Origin: Pusillimonas minor
GTDB lineage: Bacteria > Pseudomonadota > Gammaproteobacteria > Burkholderiales > Burkholderiaceae_B
Direction: 5' to 3'
Assembly: GCF_014237865.1 (NCBI RefSeq)
Contig: NZ_JACJUU010000011.1
Location: 24,066 to 88,065, forward strand
DNA length: 64,000 bases
This document shows positions 40,318 to 51,113 of this stretch, piece by piece (position 1 is the stretch's first letter; each line of letters begins with the position of its first letter). A program made the position numbers and the translations under genes. Below the pieces are notes generated by a model. It was not told the origin of the DNA. It made no database searches and saw only the letters and a list, made by a program, of their open reading frames with translations.

Positions 40318-40554
40318 ATGACATTTACCTATACCAAAGACCAGGCTATGGCCGTGCTTACCCCGCGCGAACGCGACGTCATGCAATATGTTGTCAGGGG
40401 TACGGCCAACAAGGTTATTGCCTCAGAGCTGGGGGTGTCGCAGCGCACAATAGAAGCCCACCGCGCGCGTATTTTCCAGAAGCTGAAAGTGCGCAACGCC
40501 GTCGAGCTGGCCGGGCAGGTCATGATGTCGTTGCACGAACCCCAACCGCATTAA
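40318..40554 (+). CDS. Small LuxR/FixJ-type HTH protein without receiver domain
   Basis: A 78-residue protein consisting only of a GerE/LuxR DNA-binding domain: LTPRERDVMQYVVRGTANKVIASELGVSQRTIEAHRARIFQKLKVRNAVEL (14-64), with all conserved positions of the recognition helix-turn-helix. The N-terminal sensing or receiver domain present in FixJ, NarL or LuxR is missing. GGAG lies about 11 nt upstream of the ATG, and a terminator and CTGTC repeats occupy the upstream gap. Targets are unknown. Confidence 0.88.
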   Translation: MTFTYTKDQAMAVLTPRERDVMQYVVRGTANKVIASELGVSQRTIEAHRARIFQKLKVRNAVELAGQVMMSLHEPQPH

Positions 40555-40599
40555 CCCCTAGGGGTGTGCACCGCCTTTGGCCGACATTGCCCAGAATGT

Positions 40600-41247
40600 T
40601 CAGGGCCGGCAGTTCAGCTTGGGGCGGGCGTTCATTTCGGTGATGCCGTCAACTTCGGCCTGACGTGTCAGGTGGTAATCAAGCGTCGGACGGTTGTCGT
40701 TGATGGCATCTATACGCAAGATGTTGTCGGTTTGGAAGGTAAGCCGTTCTTTGGTGGCCTTGGTGTCGGTTTCGAGTACGACACGCCAGGGGTTGGTGCC
40801 GACAACAACCCAGCAGCCTTGCTCGAAGGTGGTTACCGGGTTGGATGTCCCCAGTTGTACGGTGCGGGCCCGCCACTCGCCGTCGGGGGCCATGGTCAAG
40901 GTAATGCGTGTGGCCGGGCAATCTTGGCCTTCAGGCAGGCAGGGTGTTGTGCCTAAAAAGGTTTTGGCTTCAAGCAGGGGGCGTATGGTGGCCACAGTGG
41001 CGCGTGGTGCGTTTTCGGTTGGCTCGGTGGCGGGTTTTTCGGCGGTGTCGCCAAAGCCCAACTGAAGTTGTGACGGCGCGCGTTTACCATTGCGCCCCTG
41101 GGCCTGCGATCGCGCATCAGACAGCGTCGACTCGGGGCCTGTTTCGTAGTAACCGGGGGATTGCTGCTTTGCGCAACCGGCAAGGGCAAAGGCGCTAATG
41201 ACGGCCAAAAGGCCGAAACGGAAAGTGGGCTTCTTCAGGGCGGGCAT
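40600..41247 (-). CDS. Putative outer-membrane lipoprotein, NlpE-like features
   Basis: A 215-residue lipoprotein with signal peptide and lipobox FALAGC (Cys25). The first 90 residues after it are Ser/Gln/Pro-rich and disordered-looking. The C-terminal half has TFLGTTPCLPEGQDCPATRITLTMAPDGEWRA, similar in style to the NlpE N-terminal fold (short beta strands, paired Cys at C102 and C109), plus later single cysteines. I cannot assign a role. It is divergent from pilD, with the two start codons sharing a CATG. Confidence 0.7.
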   Translation of the reverse strand: MPALKKPTFRFGLLAVISAFALAGCAKQQSPGYYETGPESTLSDARSQAQGRNGKRAPSQLQLGFGDTAEKPATEPTENAPRATVATIRPLLEAKTFLGTTPCLPEGQDCPATRITLTMAPDGEWRARTVQLGTSNPVTTFEQGCWVVVGTNPWRVVLETDTKATKERLTFQTDNILRIDAINDNRPTLDYHLTRQAEVDGITEMNARPKLNCRP

Positions 41248-42028
41248 GCTGATGTTCCATCAAGAATTCGATTCAGCGCTTATTCTACGCAACTATCTGC
41301 ACGCCGGTAATCCCCCGGACGGCGCGCTCGAGGCGCTGGCGCACTTGGCCGGCTTGTCAGGCGGGTTATGGTTGTTGTATCTGGGGGGCGGTTTGGTGGC
41401 GGGGCTTTTGGTGCACTGCGCCGGTCTGCGTTACACGCACCGGGTTGTGCGGGCATTTTCGCTTGCCGATTCGGTTAATGTGCCTGTGCGATGGCGTTGG
41501 CAGTACGGTGCATTCTGGGCCTTGTTGGGGGCGCTGGCGGGGGTGGGGCTGGCCCTGAGGGCCGGGGGCATGTCGTATGGGCTGGCGGGTATGTTTGCGT
41601 TCGTTCTGGTTTTGTCGGTATTGGGCGTGCTGGCGGTTGCCGACTGGTATACCGGTTTTCTGCCCGACGAGCTGACATTGCCGTTGATGTGGGCGGGCCT
41701 GGCCTGGTCGTGGCTGGGGTACGGGGTTGGGGTCATGCAGGCCCTGGGCGGCGCTATGGCGGGCTATGGGTTTTTATTTTCAATCTTCCGGCTGTACCGT
41801 TGGGCCAGGGGGCACGACGGCATGGGTGGCGGCGACTTCAAGCTTGCAGCCGCGTTGGGGGCCTGGGTTGGGCTGGCGGCGTTGCCCTGGGTGTTATTGC
41901 TGGCTTGCATAATGGGCGTGTTTACGGCGCTTTTACTCAGTCGTCGGCCGGGGTTCACGGGCGCTTTCCCGTTCGGGCCGTGCCTCTCTGCCGCCGGGGC
42001 GGTGTTTTTATGGGTGGTCTCGCCCTAA
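41246..42028 (+). CDS. pilD: A24-family prepilin peptidase, shortened at the N-terminus
   Basis: A polytopic membrane aspartyl protease that cleaves type IV pilin and type II pseudopilin leaders. The two GxGD-type active-site regions are present: ADWYTGFLPDELTLP and GHDGMGGGDFKLAAALGAW. The N-terminal methyltransferase-type cytoplasmic domain with its CxxC zinc pairs is absent, so the enzyme may not N-methylate. The ATG at 41246 has AGGG 5 nt upstream; ATG 41252 is an alternative. pilB and pilC, usually just upstream, are not here; coaE follows 32 nt later. Confidence 0.85.
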   Translation: MLMFHQEFDSALILRNYLHAGNPPDGALEALAHLAGLSGGLWLLYLGGGLVAGLLVHCAGLRYTHRVVRAFSLADSVNVPVRWRWQYGAFWALLGALAGVGLALRAGGMSYGLAGMFAFVLVLSVLGVLAVADWYTGFLPDELTLPLMWAGLAWSWLGYGVGVMQALGGAMAGYGFLFSIFRLYRWARGHDGMGGGDFKLAAALGAWVGLAALPWVLLLACIMGVFTALLLSRRPGFTGAFPFGPCLSAAGAVFLWVVSP

Positions 42029-42060
42029 AATGCGGTCTGTGACTAAAACAGGCCAATCAA

Positions 42061-42669
42061 ATGCTTAAAATCGGACTCACCGGCGGAATCGGCTCGGGCA
42101 AAACCCGGGTGGCTGACTTGTTTCAGGCCTGGGGGGCCGCAGTAATCGACACCGATGTCATTGCGCACCAGCTTACTGCCCCGGGTGGCCTGGCCATCGA
42201 ACCGATACGCGCTGCCTTTGGCAACGGGGTTTTAACGCCCGATGCAGCGCTCGATCGTGCGGCAATGCGTGAGCTTGTGTTTCAAGATGCCGAGGCGCGC
42301 GGCCGTCTGGAAGCGATTATTCACCCGTTGATAGCCCAGGTTACACAAGCGCAGGCCGAGGTGGCTTCGGGGTGTTATCTTGTCTTCGTTGTGCCGCTGC
42401 TGGTCGAGTCGAAGCGTTGGGTTAGCCGAGTAGACCGGGTTTGCGTGGTCGATTGCGACCCGGAAACCCAGATCGCCCGGGTTCAGGCGCGAAGCGGGCT
42501 GACGCCTGAAGCCATTAGGCGTATCATGATGGCACAAGCCACCCGCGAGGCGCGTCTGGCCGTCGCCCACGACGTTGTCCTTAACGATGGCCAAACCACA
42601 CCGGAACAATTGCAGCACCGTGCCAGGCAGTTGCACGACAAGTGGTGTGTGCTGGGTGCTCATTCATAG
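42061..42669 (+). CDS. coaE: Dephospho-CoA kinase
   Basis: A 202-residue kinase that completes CoA synthesis by phosphorylating dephospho-CoA at the 3' hydroxyl. P-loop GGIGSGKT (8-15), the lid and substrate segment DTDVIAHQLTAPGG, IHPLI and FVVPLLVESKRW are conserved. It sits in the pilD-coaE-zapD cluster. panC, an earlier enzyme of the same route, is 2 kb upstream. Confidence 0.95.
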   Translation: MLKIGLTGGIGSGKTRVADLFQAWGAAVIDTDVIAHQLTAPGGLAIEPIRAAFGNGVLTPDAALDRAAMRELVFQDAEARGRLEAIIHPLIAQVTQAQAEVASGCYLVFVVPLLVESKRWVSRVDRVCVVDCDPETQIARVQARSGLTPEAIRRIMMAQATREARLAVAHDVVLNDGQTTPEQLQHRARQLHDKWCVLGAHS

Positions 42670-42699
42670 AATACACAAAGCAATAAGGTAGCTGGTCCA

Positions 42700-43452
42700 G
42701 TGATTTTGTACGAATATCCCTGTAACGAACGCGTTCGATCCTTGCTTAGGGTCGAGCATTTGTTCGGGCGTTTGTTTTTTTTCGCCAATCAGGAAGACGT
42801 CAACCATCATCAAGTGGCCATGGCCACCCTGTTCGACCTTCTCGAAGTTTGCGAACGTACCGACTTGCGGGGGTCGGTTTTGCAAGACCTTGACCGACAG
42901 CGGGCGGCGCTGGGCGGTTTGCGCCAGCACCCCGGGGTCGATGTCGAAACGGTCGACAAAATGCTGGCCGATATCGAGCGGGCAACTACCGAGCTGGCCG
43001 CCCAGGGGCGTATTGGCCAGGTTTTGCGCGACAACGAATGGCTGGCCAGTTTGCGTGGCCGGCTGACGGTGCCGGGTGGGTCCTCTCCGGCCGACATCCC
43101 GTCGTATTATGCCTGGCAAATCAAACCGGCCCAAGTCCGCATGAGCGACCTGCAGCAATGGGTCGACCCTTTCATGCCGCTGTACAACGGCCTGGCGCTT
43201 ATTTTGCGTTTGCTGCGCGAGTCGGGTAACCCGGTCGATCTCGAAGCACCACAAGGGGCTTATCAAGAAATGCTGACGGGTAAAACGTTTCAGCTGTTGC
43301 GCGTTTGGGTTGACCCGGCCTTGGGGGTCTTCCCCGAAATGAGCGCAAACAAATACGTCATTTGGGTGCGGTTTTCAATGCAAGACAACGAGCTCAAGCC
43401 CATTTCTGTCACCCAGCGCATTCCATTCCGGCTGTCCCGTTGTAACTTCTAG
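42700..43452 (+). CDS. zapD: Cell division protein ZapD
   Basis: A 250-residue FtsZ-binding protein that bundles FtsZ filaments and stabilises the Z ring. Typical features are ILYEYPCNERVRSLLRVEHLF, HHQVAMATLFDLLEV, the dimerisation coil and the C-terminal beta domain ending IPFRLSRCNF. The start is a GTG at 42700, with AAGG about 13 nt upstream. yacG, which commonly follows, is not present in the 241-nt gap after it. Confidence 0.94.
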   Translation: MILYEYPCNERVRSLLRVEHLFGRLFFFANQEDVNHHQVAMATLFDLLEVCERTDLRGSVLQDLDRQRAALGGLRQHPGVDVETVDKMLADIERATTELAAQGRIGQVLRDNEWLASLRGRLTVPGGSSPADIPSYYAWQIKPAQVRMSDLQQWVDPFMPLYNGLALILRLLRESGNPVDLEAPQGAYQEMLTGKTFQLLRVWVDPALGVFPEMSANKYVIWVRFSMQDNELKPISVTQRIPFRLSRCNF

Positions 43453-43693
43453 CCGTCGCGCTACGGCCCGGCGCGTTCATTTTCCGGCTTGCGTGGCCGT
43501 CCAGCCTGCGTATCTCTTGGCGGCTTATGGCGCTGATGCGCTATGCCCCGGCTGCAGGCCTCTGCGTTTTCGCTTGCTTTTGTCACGTAATTGTTGCGTT
43601 TGATTTCAGAACGTCGCGGCCAGGTCGCGCGTTTTTGTTTTTATCGGCGAAAATTGCAAGCATTCTCACTCCAATAAAAATCGGGGACGGTGC

Positions 43694-44896
43694 ATGTCCG
43701 AATCGCAGTCAAGAAATCGGTATGGGTTACGCAAGGGGCTCCTGGCGCTGGTGGTGCTTGGCGCATTGGGGCTGGGCTATTTTTTGTGGAGTGGTTCAGG
43801 CCAACCTGCTGGCCCAGGGGGTGCAAACCAGGCGCCGGGCCAGCCCGCCGGCGCACGCCCGGGCGGGCCACCGGGTATGGCGGCAATGGCCGTGCCTGTC
43901 AGGGTGGCGCCTGTCGAACAAGGGCCAATACAGAACATATTCACGGCTGTGGGCACGGTTACCGCGTTCAATACCGTGACAGTGCGCAGCCGGGTCGATG
44001 GGGAATTGCAAAAAATATTCTTTACGGATGGCCAGAAAGTAAAGGCCGGAGACCTGTTGGCGCAAATCGACCCGCGCCCCTATCAGGTTCAACTTGATCA
44101 GGCGCTGGGCCAGCAGGCTCAAAACGTTGCACAACTGAATAATGCCCGCCAAGACCTGAAACGCTACGAGCAGCTGTTTCGTCAGAATTCGCTGGCGCGT
44201 CAGCAGCTCGAAGCCCAGCAGGCGCTCGTTCAGCAGTATCTGGGCGCTCAAAAAACCGATCAGGCCAATGTCGACAGTGCACGCTTGCAGCTAGAGTTCA
44301 CGCGGATTACAGCCCCGATCGGTGGACGGTTGGGCCTGCGGGTGGTCGATCAGGGCAATTTGATTTCGGCGGGCAGCACCGAAGGCTTGGTGGTTATCAC
44401 CCAAACCCAGCCGATTTCGGTGGTGTTTTCGTTGCCCCAGGCGCAGTTGCCGGCGGTGCTCGAGCGCTTTAATCAGGGCCAGCCTCTGGTGGTCGACCTG
44501 TTCGACAGCGCCGAACGCCGCGTGCTGGCCACAGGCGAATTATCTTCAATAGATAACCAGATCGATATCGCAACGGGTACGGTGCGGCTTAAAGCGACAT
44601 TCGAAAACCAGGACGAAACGCTGTTTCCGAATCAGTTTGTCAATGTGCGCCTGCGTGTCAGTACACAGCCAGACGCCATCATTATCCCGACTCAGGCCGT
44701 GCAGCAAGGGTCGGCCGGGGCGTTTGTATATTTGGTGGCCGACGACAACACCGTCACCGTGCAGCCCATTGTGACGGGCACCATCGAAAATCGTCGGGTG
44801 GCCGTGGTCGAGGGTTTGACGGCAGGTCAAAGGGTGGTGACCGATGGCGTGGACCGTTTGCGAAACGGGACGCGCGTTCAAATTATTGAACCTTGA
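43694..44896 (+). CDS. mdtA: RND efflux periplasmic adaptor MdtA
   Basis: A 400-residue membrane-fusion protein linking the MdtB/MdtC pump to the outer-membrane channel. An N-terminal anchor (about 14-32) is followed by a Gly/Pro-rich linker, the lipoyl half-motifs [42 protein letters not shown], an alpha-hairpin (about 125-195), and beta-barrel and membrane-proximal domains. GGGGA lies 6 nt before the ATG. It is the first gene of a four-gene overlapping operon; the 241-nt gap upstream should hold the promoter. Confidence 0.95.
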   Translation: MSESQSRNRYGLRKGLLALVVLGALGLGYFLWSGSGQPAGPGGANQAPGQPAGARPGGPPGMAAMAVPVRVAPVEQGPIQNIFTAVGTVTAFNTVTVRSRVDGELQKIFFTDGQKVKAGDLLAQIDPRPYQVQLDQALGQQAQNVAQLNNARQDLKRYEQLFRQNSLARQQLEAQQALVQQYLGAQKTDQANVDSARLQLEFTRITAPIGGRLGLRVVDQGNLISAGSTEGLVVITQTQPISVVFSLPQAQLPAVLERFNQGQPLVVDLFDSAERRVLATGELSSIDNQIDIATGTVRLKATFENQDETLFPNQFVNVRLRVSTQPDAIIIPTQAVQQGSAGAFVYLVADDNTVTVQPIVTGTIENRRVAVVEGLTAGQRVVTDGVDRLRNGTRVQIIEP

Positions 44897-44904
44897 GGGC
44901 TGCC

Positions 44905-47900
44905 GTGAATCTGTCACGCCAATTCATTTTGCGCCCTGTTGCCACGACGCTGGCGATGGTGGCCCTGCTTATCGCCGGCATTCTGGCGTATCGCATGTTG
45001 CCGGTGTCGGCCTTGCCCGAGGTTGATTACCCCACCATTCAGGTGTCGACCTTGTATCCGGGCGCGAGCCCCGATGTGATGACAGCGTTGGTCACGTCGC
45101 CGCTCGAACGGCAGTTCGGGCAGATGTCCGGGCTCACGCAAATGTCTTCCACCAGTTCAGGTGGCTCGTCTCAAATTACGTTGCAGTTTGGCCTTGATGT
45201 GCCGCTGGATGTCGCCGAGCAAGAGGTGCAGGCGGCCATAAATGCGGCGTCAAATCTGCTGCCCAACGACCTGCCTGCGCCGCCGGTGTACAACAAGGTG
45301 AATCCAGCCGATACGGCGGTAATCAGTCTGGCCATTACGTCGCCTACATTGCCCTTGTATCAGGTGCGCGACCTGATCGATTTGCGTGTTGCCCAGAAGC
45401 TGTCGCAAATTTCCGGGGTGGGGCTGGTCAGTATTGCCGGCGGGCAGCGGCCGGCGGTGCGGGTTCAGGTCGACCCGCAGGCCTTGTCGTCCCGAAATCT
45501 GACGCTGTCATCGGTGCGTAGCGCCATTTTGTCGGCCAACGTCAATCAGCCCAAGGGCAACCTCGACGGCCCCGAGCGTTCGACAACCATTAATGCAAAC
45601 GATCAGCTGCGATCTCCCGATGACTACGAGGCCCTTATTCTGGCGTACGAAAACCAGGGGGCATTGCGGCTGGGGGATGTGGCGCAAGTGGTACGTGACG
45701 CCGAGAATATCCGGCAGGCGGCATGGGTGGGCACCACACCGGCTATTTTGCTGAATATCCAGCGCCAGCCAGGGGCCAATGTGATCCAGGTGGTAGACCG
45801 GGTCAAGGCGCTATTGCCCGAATTGCGTCAGGGGTTGCCGGCCGGCGTTGATGTCGCGGTGGCTTCAGACCGTACCCAGACCATTCGCGAGGCAGTACGC
45901 CACGTGCAGACCGAGATGGTGCTGGCGATTACGCTGGTGGTGCTGGTGACATTTGTTTTTTTACGTACCTGGACGGCTACTTTTATACCCAGTGTGGTGG
46001 TGCCGCTGTCGTTGGTGGGTACGTTTGCCATCATGTATCTGGCCGGGTTCAGTATTAATAACCTAACCCTCATGGCCCTGACCATTGCCACCGGGTTTGT
46101 GGTCGATGATGCCATTGTCATGATCGAAAACATCGCCCGTCACCTTGAAGAAGGCCTGTCGCCGCTTCAGGCTGCCCTGAAGGGCGCCGCGCAAATCGGG
46201 TTTACGCTGGTGTCGCTGACGCTGTCATTGGTGGCGGTCCTGATTCCGTTGCTTTTCATGAGTGATGTCATCGGTCGGCTGTTCAGCGAGTTCGCCATTA
46301 CATTGGCCGTGGCGATTTTGCTGTCGCTGGTTATTTCGTTAACACTGACGCCCATGATGTGCGCGCGCTTGTTGCGCGCAGAGTCTGAAGATCAGTTGGG
46401 GCCCTTGCAGCAGCGTCTGGGGCGGTGGATCGACGGCCTGATACGAAGTTACGACCGGGGGCTGGTGTGGGTGTTGTCGCATCAGCGCACCACCTTATGG
46501 GTGGCGCTGGGTACTTTGCTGCTGACAGCCTTGCTGTATGTATGGGTGCCCAAGGGGTTTTTCCCGCAACAAGATACGGGCCTGATACAAGCCATCAGCC
46601 AGGGCGAGCAGTCGATCTCGTTTGGCGGTATGGCGCGGCTTCAGCAAGACGCCGCCCGCATTATTGCCGAAGACCCCGACGTGGAACAGGTGACATCGTT
46701 TATAGGCGTAGATGGCACCAACGTGACGCTAAATACCGGGCGCATGCAAATCGCCCTGCGTCCTCTGAGTGAACGCAGTGACAACGCTCAAACCATCATT
46801 CAGCGTTTACAAGAGCAATTGAAACCGGTGTCGGGGCTGGCGGTTTTCATGCAGCCGGTTCAAGACCTGACCATCGATGACCGGGTCAGCCGTACTCAGT
46901 ATCAGCTGTCGTTGTCAGATCCGGAGCCGTCGGTGCTTTACGAATGGGTGCCAAAGTTTGTCGACGCCTTGTCTGCGCAACCCGAGCTGGCAGACGTTAC
47001 CGACGACCTGCAAACTCGCGGCCTGCAAACCACCTTAACCGTTGACCGCGATGCGGCCGCACGCGTTGGTGTGACGTTGTCGGCCATTAGCGAAGCCTTG
47101 TACGACGCTTTCGGCCAGCGTCAGATTTCGACTATTTTTACGCAGTCTGCCCAGTACCGGGTCGTGCTCGAAGTGGCACCCCAATATCGTCAAGACCCTT
47201 CAGCGCTTGATCATATCTATGTGCAGACCATGTCCGGGGGTACGGTGCCGCTGACCGGGCTGGTCAAGGTCAGTCAGGCAGATAGTTTGCTGTCGGTAGG
47301 CCGCCTCGACCAGTTCCCGGCGGTGACGGTGTCGTTCAACTTGCCCGAAGGCGTGGCGCTGTCGGATGCCGTTGCCGCGATCGAGCGCACTTATCAGGAC
47401 ATGGGTGTGCCTGCTTCTACCGAGCTGCGCTTTCAGGGCGCTGCGCGTGCTTTCGAGGCGTCGCTAAGCAGCACGCTATGGCTGATGCTGGCCGCCGTGG
47501 TCGCCATGTATATCGTGCTGGGTATTTTGTACGAAAGCTATATCCATCCCGTGACCATTTTGTCGACATTGCCGTCGGCAACGGTGGGGGCGCTGCTGGC
47601 GCTGTTGTTAACGGGAAGGGCGCTCGACATGATCGGTGTGATCGGCATTATTTTGTTGATCGGCATTGTCAAAAAGAACGCCATCATGATGATCGACTTT
47701 GCGCTCGAGGCCGAGCGCGGGCGCGGCTTGTCGCCTGTCGAGGCTATCCGCGAAGCGGCCCTGTTGCGCTTTCGCCCGATTCTTATGACCACACTGGCTG
47801 CGCTATTTAGTGCAATTCCCCTGATGCTGGCAACGGGGGCCGGTTCCGAGCTACGGCAGCCATTGGGTTTGGTCATGGTGGGTGGCCTGATTTGCAGCCA

Positions 47901-48006
47901 GTTGCTGACGCTCTTCACGACGCCGGTTATTTACCTGATGTTTGACCGGTTGGCGCGGCGTTGGCGCGGCGCGGCGCGCAACGAGGCGGCCGGGGGCGCT
48001 GCATGA
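44905..48006 (+). CDS. mdtB: RND multidrug pump subunit MdtB
   Basis: A 1033-residue inner-membrane RND transporter, very similar to E. coli Mdt[83 protein letters not shown] with the TM4 Asp pair, and [16 protein letters not shown] in TM10. It forms a heterotrimer with MdtC, exporting bile-salt- and novobiocin-like compounds in enterobacteria. The GTG at 44905 has GAGGG 5 nt upstream; a TTG at 44893 is less likely. It overlaps mdtC by 4 nt. Confidence 0.96.
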   Translation: MNLSRQFILRPVATTLAMVALLIAGILAYRMLPVSALPEVDYPTIQVSTLYPGASPDVMTALVTSPLERQFGQMSGLTQMSSTSSGGSSQITLQFGLDVPLDVAEQEVQAAINAASNLLPNDLPAPPVYNKVNPADTAVISLAITSPTLPLYQVRDLIDLRVAQKLSQISGVGLVSIAGGQRPAVRVQVDPQALSSRNLTLSSVRSAILSANVNQPKGNLDGPERSTTINANDQLRSPDDYEALILAYENQGALRLGDVAQVVRDAENIRQAAWVGTTPAILLNIQRQPGANVIQVVDRVKALLPELRQGLPAGVDVAVASDRTQTIREAVRHVQTEMVLAITLVVLVTFVFLRTWTATFIPSVVVPLSLVGTFAIMYLAGFSINNLTLMALTIATGFVVDDAIVMIENIARHLEEGLSPLQAALKGAAQIGFTLVSLTLSLVAVLIPLLFMSDVIGRLFSEFAITLAVAILLSLVISLTLTPMMCARLLRAESEDQLGPLQQRLGRWIDGLIRSYDRGLVWVLSHQRTTLWVALGTLLLTALLYVWVPKGFFPQQDTGLIQAISQGEQSISFGGMARLQQDAARIIAEDPDVEQVTSFIGVDGTNVTLNTGRMQIALRPLSERSDNAQTIIQRLQEQLKPVSGLAVFMQPVQDLTIDDRVSRTQYQLSLSDPEPSVLYEWVPKFVDALSAQPELADVTDDLQTRGLQTTLTVDRDAAARVGVTLSAISEALYDAFGQRQISTIFTQSAQYRVVLEVAPQYRQDPSALDHIYVQTMSGGTVPLTGLVKVSQADSLLSVGRLDQFPAVTVSFNLPEGVALSDAVAAIERTYQDMGVPASTELRFQGAARAFEASLSSTLWLMLAAVVAMYIVLGILYESYIHPVTILSTLPSATVGALLALLLTGRALDMIGVIGIILLIGIVKKNAIMMIDFALEAERGRGLSPVEAIREAALLRFRPILMTTLAALFSAIPLMLATGAGSELRQPLGLVMVGGLICSQLLTLFTTPVIYLMFDRLARRWRGAARNEAAGGAA

Positions 48007-51000
48007 GGTGGCTTGCGGCCTTTATTGTCCGCCCGGTGGGCACAACGCTGGTGTGCCTGGCGATGGTGCTGGCGGGGGCCTTGGCCTTGCGGGTGCTGCC
48101 GGTGGCACCGTTGCCTCAGGTCGACTACCCCATGATTTCGGTCACCGCCCGCATGGCGGGCGCCAGCCCCGAGACCATGGCGTCGAGTGTGGCCATGCCG
48201 CTTGAGCAGGCGTTAGGTTCGATTGCCGGCGTGACCGAAATGAGCTCGCGCAGCACCGAGGGCTCGACCCGGATTTCTCTGGTTTTCGACCTTGATCGCG
48301 ATATCAACAGCGCGGCGCGAGACGTGCAGGCCGCCATAAATGCGGCGCGCGGGTCATTGCCATCGGGCCTGCGCGATAACCCGACCTATAACAAGGTTAA
48401 CCCGGCATCTTCACCTATTATGGTGTTGGCGCTGACGTCAGATACCTACACCCAGGGGCAACTTTACGATCTGGCGTCGACTGTGCTGGCACAGAAACTG
48501 GCGCAGGTGCCTGGCGTGGGCGAGGTCAGTGTAGGCGGAAGTTCGTTGCCTGCCGTCAAAATCAGCCTGAACCCGCAGGCGTTGGTGGCGGCGGGTGTAG
48601 CCCTTGACGAAGTGCGTAATGCCCTGGCCAACGCCAATGTCGTGCGCCCGAATGGGGTAATTGAAAACGACGATTACCATTGGCAGATCGGGACAGGCCC
48701 GCAAATGGATCGCGCCGAACAATACCGGCCGTTGATTGTGGCCTGGCGCGACGGCGCGCCGATACGACTGCAAGACGTGGCCTTGGTTGAAGACGGTGTG
48801 GAAGAAATCTTTAACGTAGGGTTTTATAACGATCGCAAGGCGGTGCTGTTGATTATTCGCCGGCAGCCCGACGCCAATATTATTGAAACCGTCGACGCAA
48901 TTCATAACCTGATGCCGGCTTTCCAGAGCATGGTGCCCGCGCAGGTAAACGTAACGGTGGCGCAGGATCGCACCCCCAGCATTCGTGCGTCGCTGGCTGA
49001 AGCGCGCCTGACGCTGTTCATTGCCATTGTGCTGGTGGTGTGGGTGGTATTGCTGTTTTTGCGCAATGTGCGGGCGGCGTTGGTCCCCAGCATTGTGGTG
49101 CCCGCGTCTTTGGTGACAACATTTACCCTGATGTGGGCGTTTGGCTTTACGTTGAACACGATGTCGTTGATGGCGCTGATTGTGGCAACCGGTTTCGTTG
49201 TCGATGACGCCATTGTGGTGCTCGAAAATATCATGCGGTATATCGAGCGGGGCTACAGCCCGGTGCGCGCTGCGATACGGGGCGTGCAAGAGGTCGGGTT
49301 CACGGTGGTCGCGATGAGTCTGTCTTTGGTGGCGGTGTTCATCCCTATTTTGCTGATGTCCGGCGTGGTGGGGCGCCTGTTTCGCGAGTTTGCCATTACC
49401 CTGTCGGCGGCCATTCTGGTCTCGTTGCTGTTGTCGCTGATTCTTACCCCCATGATGTGCGCGCGCCTGCTCAAGCCGACGGCGCGCGGGTCAACGCCGG
49501 CCGATAGACCAGGCGGGCGGCTCTTGAATTGTGTCGGCGCCGTGTCCGCTCGTTGGTATCGGCGCTCGCTCGACTGGGCGCTGGCGCATAGCCGTTTAAT
49601 GTTGCTGGTGCTGGTCGCGACCATTGGCCTGAACGTCTACCTGTATACCGTAGTGCCCAAAGGTTTTTTTCCGCAGCAAGATACCGGGCAGCTATTGGGG
49701 TTTTTCAGAACCGACCAAGGGACTTCCTTTCAGTCCTTGCTCCCCAAGCTCGAAAAATTCCGCAACGAACTTTTAAAAGACCCCGCGGTTGACAGCGTGA
49801 CGGGGTTCGCCGGCGGGCGCGGCGGCAGCAATTCAAGCTTTCTGCTTATTCAGCTCAAGCCCGTCGACCAGCGCGACGTTAGTGCAAACGATGTGGTCAA
49901 CCGCCTTCGGGGGCGCTTCATGCGAGAGCCCGGCGCGCGGCTTTTTCTGGTGCCGCAACAAGATATCCGCGTCGGCGGGCGTCAGGGGTTGTCGTCTTAC
50001 GAGTACTCGTTAATGGGCAGTGACCTAGACCTGCTGAAGACCTGGTTGCCGCAGGTGCAGCGGGCGTTGGCCGGTTTGCCCGAACTGGTCGACGTTGACA
50101 GCGATATTGAAGACAAGGGCCGTCGGGTCGAGCTGGTCATTGACCGCGATGCGGCCACCCGTCTGGGCGTTGATATGGCGTTGATTGCCAGCACGTTAAA
50201 CAACTCGTTCAGCCAGCGCCAGGTGTCGGTGATATACGAGCCCCTTAACCAGTACCGTGTGGTTATGGCAGTTGACCCCAAATACGCAGAAGACGCCGAG
50301 TCGTTGAAACGGGTTCAGGTGGTGACCGACGACGGGCGTCGTATCCCGCTGTCGGCCTTTACAACCTTCAAGATCGGCACGGCGCCGCTTAGTGTGCGCC
50401 ATTCGGGCTTGTTTGCCGAAGAGTCGGTGTCGTTCAGTCTGGCGCCGGGCGTATCGCTTGACCAGGCCACGCAAGCCATCGAGGCCGCAGTGGCGCGCAC
50501 GGGCTTGCCTACACAAGAGATCCAGGCCTCGTTTCAGGGGAATGCCCAGGCCCTGCAAGAGTCGCTTGCCCAGCAACCCTGGTTGATTCTGGCGGCGTTG
50601 GTCACGATGTACATCGTGTTGGGTATGCTGTATGAAAGCTATATTCATCCGTTGACGATTCTTTCAACCTTGCCTTCTGCAGGTATCGGGGCGCTGCTGG
50701 CGCTGATGCTGGTCGGGATGGAGTTTTCGTTGATCGCCTTGATTGGCGTGTTTCTTTTAATCGGGATCGTCAAGAAGAACGCCATCATGATGGTCGACTT
50801 TGCCCTGCAGGCCGAACGCGAGCAGGGCATGTCGCCGCGAGAAGCCATTTATCAGGCTTGCCTGATTCGGTTTCGGCCCATCATGATGACAACCCTGTCG
50901 GCCCTGTTTGGCGCTGTGCCCCTGGTGTTTGCGACGGGAGCGGGTGTAGAACTGCGTCAGCCCCTGGGTATCACCATTGTCGGCGGCCTGATCCTGAGTC

Positions 51001-51113
51001 AGATTCTGACGTTGTACACAACGCCGGTAGTTTATTTGTACCTTGACCGACTGCGCTGGTGGTCTCTGAATCGCCGCGCGCTGCGGCAAAAACGCAAAGG
51101 TAGTGCCGTATGA
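48003..51113 (+). CDS. mdtC: RND multidrug pump subunit MdtC
   Basis: A 1036-residue RND transporter paralogous to MdtB. It begins [23 protein letters not shown] at an ATG overlapping the mdtB stop (ATGA). [53 protein letters not shown] (TM4 Asp pair) and [17 protein letters not shown] (TM10) are present. Twelve transmembrane helices and two large periplasmic loops are expected from the hydropathy pattern. In E. coli two MdtB and one MdtC make the active trimer. Confidence 0.96.
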   Translation: MRWLAAFIVRPVGTTLVCLAMVLAGALALRVLPVAPLPQVDYPMISVTARMAGASPETMASSVAMPLEQALGSIAGVTEMSSRSTEGSTRISLVFDLDRDINSAARDVQAAINAARGSLPSGLRDNPTYNKVNPASSPIMVLALTSDTYTQGQLYDLASTVLAQKLAQVPGVGEVSVGGSSLPAVKISLNPQALVAAGVALDEVRNALANANVVRPNGVIENDDYHWQIGTGPQMDRAEQYRPLIVAWRDGAPIRLQDVALVEDGVEEIFNVGFYNDRKAVLLIIRRQPDANIIETVDAIHNLMPAFQSMVPAQVNVTVAQDRTPSIRASLAEARLTLFIAIVLVVWVVLLFLRNVRAALVPSIVVPASLVTTFTLMWAFGFTLNTMSLMALIVATGFVVDDAIVVLENIMRYIERGYSPVRAAIRGVQEVGFTVVAMSLSLVAVFIPILLMSGVVGRLFREFAITLSAAILVSLLLSLILTPMMCARLLKPTARGSTPADRPGGRLLNCVGAVSARWYRRSLDWALAHSRLMLLVLVATIGLNVYLYTVVPKGFFPQQDTGQLLGFFRTDQGTSFQSLLPKLEKFRNELLKDPAVDSVTGFAGGRGGSNSSFLLIQLKPVDQRDVSANDVVNRLRGRFMREPGARLFLVPQQDIRVGGRQGLSSYEYSLMGSDLDLLKTWLPQVQRALAGLPELVDVDSDIEDKGRRVELVIDRDAATRLGVDMALIASTLNNSFSQRQVSVIYEPLNQYRVVMAVDPKYAEDAESLKRVQVVTDDGRRIPLSAFTTFKIGTAPLSVRHSGLFAEESVSFSLAPGVSLDQATQAIEAAVARTGLPTQEIQASFQGNAQALQESLAQQPWLILAALVTMYIVLGMLYESYIHPLTILSTLPSAGIGALLALMLVGMEFSLIALIGVFLLIGIVKKNAIMMVDFALQAEREQGMSPREAIYQACLIRFRPIMMTTLSALFGAVPLVFATGAGVELRQPLGITIVGGLILSQILTLYTTPVVYLYLDRLRWWSLNRRALRQKRKGSAV

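Noticed and set aside
43453..43693. Possible yacG gene after zapD
   Set aside because: No short frame with the CPxC...C...RC zinc pattern of YacG is present; open frames here have no homology I recognise and overlap the mdtA start.
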